DNA from: Zhaonella formicivorans
GTDB taxonomy: Bacteria > Bacillota > DUOV01 > Zhaonellaceae
NCBI RefSeq assembly: GCF_004353525.1
Contig: NZ_CP085524.1
Span: forward strand, 2,266,142 to 2,330,141
Length of the DNA stretch: 64,000 nt
Reading direction: 5' to 3'
A program made the translations under genes and the position numbers. The notes under the pieces are model-generated. The model was not told the origin of the DNA. It searched no databases and saw nothing but the letters and a program-made list of their open reading frames with translations. Within the stretch, counting starts at the first letter, position 1, and each line of letters begins with the position of its first letter. Shown here piece by piece: positions 33,292 through 40,466 of this stretch.

Positions 33292-33549
33292 TTAAGAAAC
33301 TTCATTTTCTTTGTATTTTTTCCGTGTTGCCTCTCCGCCGCGCAGGTGCCGTTCCGCTTTATTTTGTTCTAAAACGATACGCACTTGGTTGGCCAATCCT
33401 TCATTTATCTGCGGTAAGCGTTCTGTTACGTCTTTATGGACGGTACTTTTGCTTACGCCAAATACTGCCGCGGTTTGACGGACAGTAGAGTTGGATTGAA
33501 TGATATAATTGCTGATATCCAGCACCCTTTGGCGGATATAGTCTTGCAT
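33292..33549 (-). CDS. spoIIID: Sporulation transcription regulator SpoIIID
   Basis: 85 residues from ATG 33549 with GGGGAGG eight bases upstream. MQDYIRQRVLDISNYI and the helix-turn-helix STVRQTAAVFGVSKSTVHKD (about 21-40) match SpoIIID, the mother-cell DNA-binding protein made under SigE that switches the later programme. The C-terminal basic tail (RKKYKENEVS) is present. The first 38 codons and the upstream region occur a second time at 35.5 kb. Confidence 0.95.
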   Translation of the reverse strand: MQDYIRQRVLDISNYIIQSNSTVRQTAAVFGVSKSTVHKDVTERLPQINEGLANQVRIVLEQNKAERHLRGGEATRKKYKENEVS

Positions 33550-33683
33550 ACTCGGGCCTCCCCTTTTTGTATTCTGTTTATTTATATGAGGGGAAGCGTG
33601 CAAGTAGAACAGGAAGTGAGCTTTCAGCTATCAGCTGTCAGCCTTCAGCCCATTATGCTATAAAGTAGTGCATTAGGTCAGCT
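33435..33683. repeat. 249-bp direct repeat, copy 1 (5' part and leader of spoIIID)
   Basis: Nearly identical to 35468-35716 (offset 2033), differing by about two bases around 33650. It includes the first 38 codons of spoIIID, its ribosome site, the upstream region and a heptad array (33620-33650). Confidence 0.9.
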
Positions 33684-33751
33684 TGCAGCCGTCAGCTATC
33701 AGCCTTCTTGTGTTTCTATGGAGTTGGCATAAAAGCAAAAACCGCAGCAAG

Positions 33752-33815
33752 ATGCCAGCAGTACAGCTTGTAGACAAAGCCCGCATATATCATGTATTAT
33801 TTCGCTCTGGGTGTT
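33752..33815 (+). mobile_element. Possible RAYT N-terminal relic
   Basis: From ATG 33752 the frame reads MPAVQLVDKARIYHVLFRSG, similar to the MPRxxRxKSxxxIYHVMxRG start of REP-associated transposases, then degenerates. It lies between the duplicated spoIIID repeat and the DUF4143 ATPase gene. Confidence 0.4.
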
Positions 33816-33871
33816 CCTTTTACAGGTTCCTTAAATTCAGAAGTAATTGCCTTTTTCAATTTGAACAAGAC

Positions 33872-35224
33872 TTAATTCTTCTCCTGCTGCTTCAACGCCA
33901 TCCCGATGAGTTTGTCGGCATAATCGGCCATGAACATCGGAATATTCAACAGATCATCGTCCAGCCGCAGATTGTTCAATGAAAAACGGACACGGAGCTT
34001 GACCTTGTCACCGTATTTTTCTTTAAACTTCTTCAGGCTTTTGCTTTCGACATTGCTTTCCGATTTAACCTCTACGGGCAAAATATCGTTTTCTCTCTGG
34101 ATCAGAAAATCCACTTCATACCGGGGATTGTCCATCGTCCAATACCGAGGCATAGCTTCAAACTGGTTTCTCAATGCCTGCAGCACATAATTCTCGCTGA
34201 GCGCTCCTTTAAACTCCACAAACAGCCGGTTGCCTTCGCCGAAAGCGGAAGGCGCCAAAAGCGACAGACGGCGCAAGAGCCCCACGTCCACCATATAAAG
34301 CTTGAAGGCAGACAAATCGTCATAAGCGGAAATCGGCAGTCCCGGCGCACTGCTGCGGTATATCTTATAAGTCAGGTTGGCATCGCAAAGCCACTGCAAT
34401 GCATCCTCATATTCTCTGGCCCGGGCGCCTTCCTTGACAACTTTATAGATGAACTTTTTGTTCTCCCTGGCCAGCTGAGAAGGTATTGACTTCCAGATGA
34501 GCGATATTTTAGGAAAGTCCTTGGGATCAGGATGCTTGGCAAAGTCCCGTTCGTAGGCCCCCAAAATATTGGACAGCACCTGCTGCATAAGTTCAACATC
34601 CCGGTCTTCCGTCCAGGATCTGACAGATTCCGGCATTCCACCTGTAACAAAATACATCTTGAGCTTTTCATAGAGTGGGTTGAAGAAGGCATCCGGAATT
34701 GGCTCAATCCTGTCGATGCTGTCCATGTAAGCGGCAAGATTGCCGTCACCATTGGCCATTAAAAATTCAGTAAAGGTCATAGGCCCAATTTCCAAGAAGT
34801 CTACTTTGCCTACAGGAAAAGAAGCAGGCTTAGACAAGGCAATGCCCAGAAGAGAACCTGCACAGGCTACATGATAGTGGGGTGTGTTTTCGCAGAAATA
34901 TTTAAGTGTATTCAGAGCATTAGGACATTCCTGGATCTCATCGAAGACTATGAGTGTGGCCTCCGGCTTATCCGGCTTGATGGTTTGGCCGCTGGCCATC
35001 ATCAAGTTTTGTAAAATCCGCTCCACATCCTTTGTGTTTTCAAAAAACTGCTTGTATTCCGGGTGTTCATCAAAGTTAAAATACGCAATATTTTCATAAT
35101 AACGTCTGGCAAATTCTTTAAGCAGCCATGTCTTGCCCACCTGCCGGACACCCTTTAAAATGAGCGGTTTCCGGTGCCTGGAATTTTTCCACTGCAGCAA
35201 CTCCTGCATGATCAGCCTTTCCAC
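33872..35224 (-). CDS. AAA-family ATPase with DUF4143 domain
   Basis: 450 residues. Walker A KPLILKGVRQVGKTWLLKEF (about 18-37), Walker B LIVFDEIQECPNALNTLKYF (about 90-109), then the DUF4143 domain with the nuclease-like block YEVDFLIQRENDILPVEVKS near residue 385-404. The start is GTG 35224 with GGAGGTGGG upstream. These are common accessory proteins of unknown cellular role. The gene sits between two copies of the spoIIID start region, so it arrived by insertion or duplication into the spoIIQ-spoIIID interval. Confidence 0.85.
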   Translation of the reverse strand: MERLIMQELLQWKNSRHRKPLILKGVRQVGKTWLLKEFARRYYENIAYFNFDEHPEYKQFFENTKDVERILQNLMMASGQTIKPDKPEATLIVFDEIQECPNALNTLKYFCENTPHYHVACAGSLLGIALSKPASFPVGKVDFLEIGPMTFTEFLMANGDGNLAAYMDSIDRIEPIPDAFFNPLYEKLKMYFVTGGMPESVRSWTEDRDVELMQQVLSNILGAYERDFAKHPDPKDFPKISLIWKSIPSQLARENKKFIYKVVKEGARAREYEDALQWLCDANLTYKIYRSSAPGLPISAYDDLSAFKLYMVDVGLLRRLSLLAPSAFGEGNRLFVEFKGALSENYVLQALRNQFEAMPRYWTMDNPRYEVDFLIQRENDILPVEVKSESNVESKSLKKFKEKYGDKVKLRVRFSLNNLRLDDDLLNIPMFMADYADKLIGMALKQQEKN

Positions 35225-35341
35225 AATACCCACCTCCAAAATATCACATTTTTATACATATTTTGCGTCAGTTTATCACACTTTTATAAATTATTATAAC
35301 CACATGCCTAATTTTAAGTCAACAGATCACACACATATTAA

Positions 35342-35371
35342 AACCTGCCTCGCATAAAACAAAGGCAGGTT
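35342..35371. terminator. Hairpin upstream of the ATPase gene
   Basis: AACCTGCCT / AGGCAGGTT, 12-base loop. It lies between the truncated spoIIID copy and the ATPase gene and could end transcription coming from spoIIQ on the minus strand. Confidence 0.5.
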
Positions 35372-35408
35372 CTATTAGCAACAGATTCTCTTAGCAATGC
35401 GTATCATT

Positions 35409-35582
35409 TTATCTATCAGGCGGCGTATTCGAACACCCAGTGCAACCGACACCAATTCTTAACACGGTATGGACGGTACTTTTGCTTACGCCAAATACTG
35501 CCGCGGTTTGACGGACAGTAGAGTTGGATTGAATGATATAATTGCTGATATCCAGCACCCTTTGGCGGATATAGTCTTGCAT
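35409..35582 (-). pseudogene. Truncated spoIIID copy
   Basis: The frame starts at ATG 35582 as MQDYIRQRVLDISNYI and follows SpoIIID exactly through VFGVSKSTVH, then changes to TVLRIGVGCTGCSN and stops. The recognition helix is cut short, so the product should not bind DNA normally. It keeps the original promoter side next to spoIIQ. If expressed it could be a 57-residue peptide. Confidence 0.85.
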
Positions 35583-35716
35583 ACTCGGGCCTCCCCTTTT
35601 TGTATTCTGTTTATTTATATGAGGGGAAGCGTGCAAGTAGAACAGGAAGTGAGCTTTCAGCTATCAGCTGTCAGCCTTCAGCCAATTACGCTATAAAGTA
35701 GTGCATTAGGTCAGCT
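35468..35716. repeat. 249-bp direct repeat, copy 2
   Basis: Partner of 33435-33683. It abuts the 3' end of the M23 peptidase gene. Confidence 0.9.
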
Positions 35717-35721
35717 GGCTG

Positions 35722-36498
35722 CTACCGCAGGTATTCAGCCGGATTTACTGCTTTTCCGCTCTTGCGGAGTTCAAAGTGCAGGTGCGATCCCTGGTCCGGT
35801 TCGCCGGGGGTTTCGCCTACCAGCCGACCCAGAGTCGTTCCCTGGTCCACCTGCTGCCCTTGCTGCAGTTCGGTCTCCAGCGCACTGTAGACTGTTTGCC
35901 AGCCTGCACCGTGGGTAAGAGTAACTTTGTACCCTCCATCGGACAGTTGTTCGACTTTTTCGACCTTACCGGAAAGGGCTGCTTTAACCGGGCTGCCCTT
36001 TTGGGCAATAAAGTCCACGCCGGGGTGGAGGCGGTAATCTTCATGCACCTGGGAGTAGACAAAAGCAAATCCCTGTCCGATTTGGCCCTGCACTGGCTGC
36101 AGCATGCCGTTTAAATCTGGCTCCTTAGTTTCCTCCTTAACCGGAGCGCTTGCCGGGGCTGCCACCGGTGTTTGTTTGTTTTCCGTTTTTACCGGTGGCT
36201 TGAGGGATACCCCAGCCCGCTCCCCGGCAGAGGGTGGATTAATAAAAATTACTTCTGTCTCCTGAGGTGCAGCGGTCTCCAGGTTGTCGGTCTTATAGGC
36301 TACAGGCGCCAGCTTGTTTTCCCAGTAGGCAGTGATCCCAAGCACTACAGCGGAAACTATCAAGCCGAAGAATAAGACGTATAAAGGCGGATATAATACC
36401 GGCGGTTTCAATTCCTTGAATTTGGGTATGTTCAGATGTAAAAATTTTAAGTTGATGATTTTTTTGTAGCCCTTGAAATCAGGCAGGGGCTTTTGCAT
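35722..36498 (-). CDS. spoIIQ: M23 family metallopeptidase, SpoIIQ-like
   Basis: 258 residues from ATG 36498 (AGAGGTGAT upstream). A membrane helix at about 45-65 leads to a Pro/Lys-rich linker and a LytM domain (about 150-255) with HPGVDFIAQKGSPVKAALSG and SHLHFELRKSGKAVNP; the His and Asp zinc ligands and HLHFE are present. SpoIIQ links forespore and mother cell by binding SpoIIIAH. Position between spoIID and spoIIID supports the name. Clostridial SpoIIQ proteins often keep an active zinc site, as here. Confidence 0.85.
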   Translation of the reverse strand: MQKPLPDFKGYKKIINLKFLHLNIPKFKELKPPVLYPPLYVLFFGLIVSAVVLGITAYWENKLAPVAYKTDNLETAAPQETEVIFINPPSAGERAGVSLKPPVKTENKQTPVAAPASAPVKEETKEPDLNGMLQPVQGQIGQGFAFVYSQVHEDYRLHPGVDFIAQKGSPVKAALSGKVEKVEQLSDGGYKVTLTHGAGWQTVYSALETELQQGQQVDQGTTLGRLVGETPGEPDQGSHLHFELRKSGKAVNPAEYLR

Positions 36499-36570
36499 AG
36501 ATATCACCTCTCTGCCTAAAAGTTTTTCCATTATTTACCGAACTTATACCTGCTCTTTGGCCTGTCCGAA

Positions 36571-36597
36571 TAGTTGTTAGTTGCTAGTTGTTAGTTT
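36571..36597. repeat. T-form heptad array
   Basis: GTTGTTAGTTGCTAGTTGTTAGTTT upstream of spoIIQ (given here as overlapping units GTTGTTA, GTTGCTA, GTTGTTA). Confidence 0.7.
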
Positions 36598-36668
36598 ACT
36601 CCACCCGCTTATGAACAAATAACATGAACAAATAAAAAGAGAGTAGGGAGTCTACTCTCGCTAACATC

Positions 36669-36845
36669 TCACCATGTTATTCTTTCCTCCGTGAAGCGAT
36701 GCAATTCTTTCATGGCATCTTCTACATTTTGAAAGCGCTCTACCCGCCCTGCTAAAACATCTGCATCGGCTTCACGTTCCCCTTCTTGCCATGAGCGTGT
36801 CCAGTACCAATCTTGGTTATCATCATCGGGGGAGGGCTGTAAATA
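36669..36845 (-). pseudogene. C-terminal fragment of an AbrB/MazE-type antitoxin gene
   Basis: Minus-strand frame without a start codon reads NQDWYWTRSWQEGEREADAD then VLAGRVERFQNVEDAMKELH and ends at TGA 36669. The WTxxWQxGEREADxDixxGR pattern is typical of the C-terminus of AbrB/MazE/SpoVT-family antitoxins. The DNA-binding N-terminal half is missing. It lies between spoIID and spoIIQ, where related genomes usually have nothing. Confidence 0.65.
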
Positions 36846-36859
36846 TTGGATTTATTTAA

Positions 36860-37852
36860 TTATTTCCCCTTATCGCTTACATATTTTCTCAATTCGGTGC
36901 CGGTGTAATAGTGGCTGAGGATCTGCTTGTAGTTCTTGCCTGCTTTAGCCATGGCATTGGCGCCGTACTGGCTCATGCCCACGCCGTGGCCGTAGCCGGT
37001 GACGGTAAAGGTGATCTTGTCCCTTTCCGCTTTCCACTCAAATTTGGAGGAATTGAGTCCCAGCCGGCGGCGGAATTCTTCCCCGGAGAAGGTTTTATCC
37101 CCCGCCTGGATGGACTTAACCCTGCCGGTGCCTGTCTTTTCCAACACTTTCAGGGTACCCTGGGACCCGCTGTTGATCTTGGCTGCGGGTACTGCTTGCA
37201 AGTTGGTGCCCAGCGCTTTGTCCACCTGGGCCAAAGATAAGGTCACTGTAGTTTGAAACTTTGGCGACTCTTTATCCCCAGGGGAGGGAACGCTCTTTAA
37301 ATAAGGAATGGCAAACTGCCACACATCCTCCGAGTTTTCGGTCCGTCCCACACCGGTGGAATGATAAACAGGGTCAATGAGTTTGCCCTGGTAAACCAGG
37401 ACAATTCCGGCGGTTTTCTCTACAGCTTCCGCTATTTTTTTATGATTAAGGGCGTACCTCAGTAATCCCCATTTCTTTTTCATTTCCTTTTCCGACAGCC
37501 AGCCCTGGCAGTGGCCGGGGTCGGTGCAGACGTCGGCGTCTTGGTGGTGAGGGTTGGGGCTTTTCCTGCTGAGTTGCATCTTTTTTAGGGCATAGGTGCG
37601 GGCAGCCACTGCCTGGGCTTTCAGCGCTTCCGGTTCAAAGAGGGCGGGCATTTCGGCGGCCACCACTCCAACCAGGTACTCTTCCAGGGGTATAGTTTCA
37701 ATTTTTTTAGTGGCATGGTTTAAGACGCGGAGCATAGGACCGGTCGCCTTAACTTTTACTTTTGGGCTTTCACCGTTTAGCACTACCAAGGCCGGGAGGG
37801 CGATCAGGGCGAAAATCAGGAGACAAACTACCAGTGCAATTAACCGTTTCAC
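36860..37852 (-). CDS. spoIID: Stage II sporulation protein D
   Basis: 330 residues. Membrane helix about 5-27, then the SpoIID domain with PLEEYLVGVVAAEMPALFEP (about 55-74), EALKAQAVAARTYALKKM (about 74-91) and VTGYGHGVGMSQYGANAMAK (about 290-309). It is a lytic transglycosylase that acts with SpoIIP during engulfment, in the mother-cell membrane. It heads the block spoIID-spoIIQ-spoIIID-mbl. Confidence 0.95.
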   Translation of the reverse strand: MKRLIALVVCLLIFALIALPALVVLNGESPKVKVKATGPMLRVLNHATKKIETIPLEEYLVGVVAAEMPALFEPEALKAQAVAARTYALKKMQLSRKSPNPHHQDADVCTDPGHCQGWLSEKEMKKKWGLLRYALNHKKIAEAVEKTAGIVLVYQGKLIDPVYHSTGVGRTENSEDVWQFAIPYLKSVPSPGDKESPKFQTTVTLSLAQVDKALGTNLQAVPAAKINSGSQGTLKVLEKTGTGRVKSIQAGDKTFSGEEFRRRLGLNSSKFEWKAERDKITFTVTGYGHGVGMSQYGANAMAKAGKNYKQILSHYYTGTELRKYVSDKGK

Positions 37853-38107
37853 AGGATCAGTCCTTTGCAGAGAGATTGGCCGCCTATCTTGAAAATGGGT
37901 TAAAATTTTCCATTCGTTCTGACAGTAGCATAGGTGCCTATTAGCAATCGGCCGTAAGTTTAGCTTGTCTTATTTATAGATATTCTTTTGGGACTGATTT
38001 TATGAATCTATTGCCGGCATGAAAATGCGTGACAAAAAATAAAAGCTGCACTGAACCAGTACAGTCTAAGTATAAACAATCAGTCTATTAAACAAAGTAA
38101 TGTTTGT
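37853..38107. other. Intergenic gap between spoIID and the HEPN/MNT pair
   Basis: 255 bp with divergent genes. It should hold the spoIID promoter (minus); nothing else is evident. Confidence 0.4.
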
Positions 38108-38136
38108 TTGATCGTGAAACTTTTTAATGCTAAAAT
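38108..38136 (+). promoter_or_regulatory. Sigma-A-type promoter of the second HEPN/MNT pair
   Basis: TTGATC (38108-38113), 17-base spacer, TAAAAT (38131-38136); AAAGGTGG follows before the start. Confidence 0.65.
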
Positions 38137-38161
38137 ATACGTAAAAGGTGGTAAAATATGT

Positions 38162-38541
38162 ATGTTTATTGAGTCCGCCAAATGGATTATACAAGCTGAA
38201 TATGACCTAGGCACAGCTGAGGACATGTTCAAAGCAGGGCGCTACATATATACAATATTCATGTGCCACTTGGCTGTCGAAAAGCCTTAAAAGCGCTCAT
38301 CGTTGAGCATACCGGTAATACTCCGCCTCGGAGCCATAACCCTGTATATTTATTTAATTCAGGAAATGCTAAATTATCAGATGAACAGGTTAAATTTATT
38401 ACACGGCTTAGTTTGGCTGGTGTAGTTACCCGTTACCCAGAAGATCTCGATCAGGCAATCCAAGATTATTCTCAAGAAGTTACTAGTTCTTATCTTAAAC
38501 AAGCAAAGGAAGTGGTCCAGTGTTTAAAACAGCAGATCTGA
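38162..38541 (+). pseudogene. HEPN-domain protein gene with one-base frameshift
   Basis: The first frame (ATG 38162) reads ESAKWIIQAEYDLGTAEDMF to MCHLAVEK and stops at 38290. The other frame continues ALKALIVEHTGNTPPRSH, the normal HEPN sequence, to TGA at 38541. Adding one A to the AAAA run at 38280-38283 restores a single 125-residue HEPN protein. PRSHNPVYLF and the C-terminal RYPED motif are intact. The break is in a homopolymer, so sequencing error or slippage must be considered. It precedes and overlaps its MNT partner. Confidence 0.85.
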
Positions 38542-38867
38542 TAGATGAAACTATTGCTGCATATTTGAAGGCTTTAAATAAAATGGGAGTTACTATCTCC
38601 AGTGCTTATTTATACGGTTCACAGGCAGAAGGGACTGCCGACTCAGATAGCGATATTGATCTTATTGTAGTTTCACCTGTATTTTCAAATATGCCTTTAT
38701 GGCAACGTCTAGAAATTTTAGGAGACGCTCTTGCGGAAGTTATGAAGCCAATTGAAGTAATTGCATATTCGCCAAGTGAATTTGAAATGAAAAAAAATGT
38801 TAAAACAAGTTTTTTACATCATATCTTAGCAAAAACTGATACAAAAAAAATTATTCAAAAGCAATAA
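38520..38867 (+). CDS. MNT-domain nucleotidyltransferase, partner of the HEPN gene
   Basis: 115 residues with YLYGSQAEGTADSDSDIDLI (about 32-51), the complete GSx..DxD active site of minimal nucleotidyltransferases. It starts inside the 3' end of the HEPN frame, the usual coupled arrangement. The gene is intact. Its upstream partner has a frameshift, so translation coupling may also be affected. A terminator follows. Confidence 0.8.
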   Translation: MFKTADLIDETIAAYLKALNKMGVTISSAYLYGSQAEGTADSDSDIDLIVVSPVFSNMPLWQRLEILGDALAEVMKPIEVIAYSPSEFEMKKNVKTSFLHHILAKTDTKKIIQKQ

Positions 38868-38880
38868 TAAAGTATCTAAG

Positions 38881-38920
38881 AAAACCGCTGCTATAGCAAA
38901 GCAACGGTTTTTTTATTTTA
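38881..38920 (+). terminator. Terminator of the HEPN/MNT pair
   Basis: AAAACCGCTGC pairs with GCAACGGTTTT (one bulge), then a T-run. Confidence 0.8.
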
Positions 38921-38926
38921 TGCGCC

Positions 38927-39361
38927 TTATCTTTCTTTGAACTTTTCCAGCAGCACTTTGCCCACCTCAGGGCTCTGTTTTAGCACTTTCATCAGGTAAG
39001 CGAAGGCGCTGCCTTCATACTCAGGGTGCTCACCCAAAAGGGCCATTTCGAGGGCCATTCTGATGATATTGATCACGCAGTCTTCTTCGTGGTTGTCCTG
39101 GCAGTCCTGGCACTGGCCCAAAACTTCTACCAGGGCATCAATCAAATCGTCACGGTAGAAGACCTTATAATCACCGGTGGGAATCAAGGTTGCCCCTTTG
39201 CTGATGACTACGGTATTTTTCTTCTGGGTATACTCCAAAGCCATTTTAGCAAAACCGATCAGGCACTTTGACTTGGCGCAGGTACCGCACTCCTCCTCGG
39301 TCTTGCAGCATTTATTCACTGCCAGGCTGATTTTCTCCACATCAATATTGCTTGCCGCCAT
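38927..39361 (-). CDS. Cysteine-containing protein of unknown function linked to the siroheme-type reductase
   Basis: 144 residues. Nine cysteines in two groups (NKCCKTEEECGTCAKSKC, about 17-33; GQCQDCQDNHEEDC, about 82-95) suggest metal or cluster binding. No membrane segment. It is 3 bp downstream of the reductase gene, so the two are co-expressed and may work together. I do not recognise the family. Confidence 0.6.
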   Translation of the reverse strand: MAASNIDVEKISLAVNKCCKTEEECGTCAKSKCLIGFAKMALEYTQKKNTVVISKGATLIPTGDYKVFYRDDLIDALVEVLGQCQDCQDNHEEDCVINIIRMALEMALLGEHPEYEGSAFAYLMKVLKQSPEVGKVLLEKFKER

Positions 39362-39364
39362 GCT

Positions 39365-40078
39365 TTATCCCTCCAAAAAAGCTAAAAAATCGTTTTCCTC
39401 TTCCACCGGGCGGTATTGGCCCAGCAACTCAGCGCCGGGAATGAAGGGGGCCAGTCCCTCCCTGACAATGGTTTTGCACAGCCTTTCTTTAGGCATGCCC
39501 AAAGCCCGGTACTTTTCCAAAACATATTCCAGCACTGCCTCAACTCCTGCGGCAGTAACCTCCTCAACTATTTTCTCCGCATGGACCGGTTTCCTGCTGC
39601 CGCCCCTGCCGCCGAGATAAATGCTATACTTATCCGTCCCGGTAGCAATAACGCCAAAGTCGGCGCAGAGGGGATCGGTACAGCCCCGGTGACAGCCGGC
39701 CACAGAGATTTTAAAGTCGTGGGGAACAGGCTGGTCCATGAATTTCTCCTGAATTGATGCGGCAAGCGAAAATACGTCGGTCAGCGCCCTGAGGCAAAAC
39801 TCTTCCCCGCCGGCGCAGCTTTTCACATTGCGCACCACCTCACCGAAAGAGCCTATTTTCAGGCCAAGGTCTGTTACCCCCTGCCTGAACTCCTCCAATT
39901 TTTCCTCGGGGATCAGGAACAGCACTGTCTGCCTGGTGGTAAACTTACTGCCCAGACTTCCTACCTGGATGCTTAATTTGCCTAAGCCAATCAATTGTTC
40001 CGGAGTAACTATACCACAGGGAGCAACTATTCCCACTCCCAGCACCCCGTTCTTTTGCTTGAAGATGGCATCGCCCAT
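39365..40078 (-). CDS. Small nitrite/sulfite reductase-like protein (4Fe-4S/siroheme)
   Basis: 237 residues, far shorter than full assimilatory enzymes. The ferredoxin-like half domain (GIVTPEQLIGLGKLSIQVGS) precedes the cluster motif NVKSCAGGEEFCLRA and GCHRGCTDPLCADFG, where C-x6-C and C-x3-C should bind a 4Fe-4S cluster bridged to siroheme. Proteins of this size are the low-molecular-weight sulfite-reductase-like group of anaerobes; their true substrate is often unknown. The partner gene adds a Cys-rich subunit or chaperone. Confidence 0.75.
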   Translation of the reverse strand: MGDAIFKQKNGVLGVGIVAPCGIVTPEQLIGLGKLSIQVGSLGSKFTTRQTVLFLIPEEKLEEFRQGVTDLGLKIGSFGEVVRNVKSCAGGEEFCLRALTDVFSLAASIQEKFMDQPVPHDFKISVAGCHRGCTDPLCADFGVIATGTDKYSIYLGGRGGSRKPVHAEKIVEEVTAAGVEAVLEYVLEKYRALGMPKERLCKTIVREGLAPFIPGAELLGQYRPVEEENDFLAFLEG

Positions 40079-40466
40079 TGTTTTTCCTCCCGGGTATGTA
40101 TGTAGGGTCTCGTTGTTAGTTGTCAGTCATTAGCCCTTAGTTGCATGTATCTTTCGGAGACTAGCTTTCGGAGACTATCCGTCGTCAGTCCTCAGTTTTA
40201 GGAATACCTGCAACAAAGAACCAGAGGCTAAAGTCTGCCGCTGATAGCTGAAAGCTGATGGCTGATAGCTATGTTAAGGTAACCATACCGTGAAATGGCA
40301 ATTTTGACAAGAATCTACCTTGTTTTTTATAATTTTTTTATTGCATTTTGTGCTGTTTTTGGCCCCTGGCGGCATGTTTAGCTTGCCGGTGAAAGAGGAA
40401 CTTGACAAAATACGTAGAATTCAAATTTATTAAATACCATTGGTTAATTAACATGCGGGACGGTGT
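40079..40466. repeat. Intergenic region with heptad arrays and MCP promoter
   Basis: T-form and C-form heptads at 40109-40140 and inverted C-form at 40232-40272. TTGACA at 40402-40407, followed after 17-18 bases by an AT-rich -10 (ATTTATT), probably drives the MCP gene. Confidence 0.6.
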
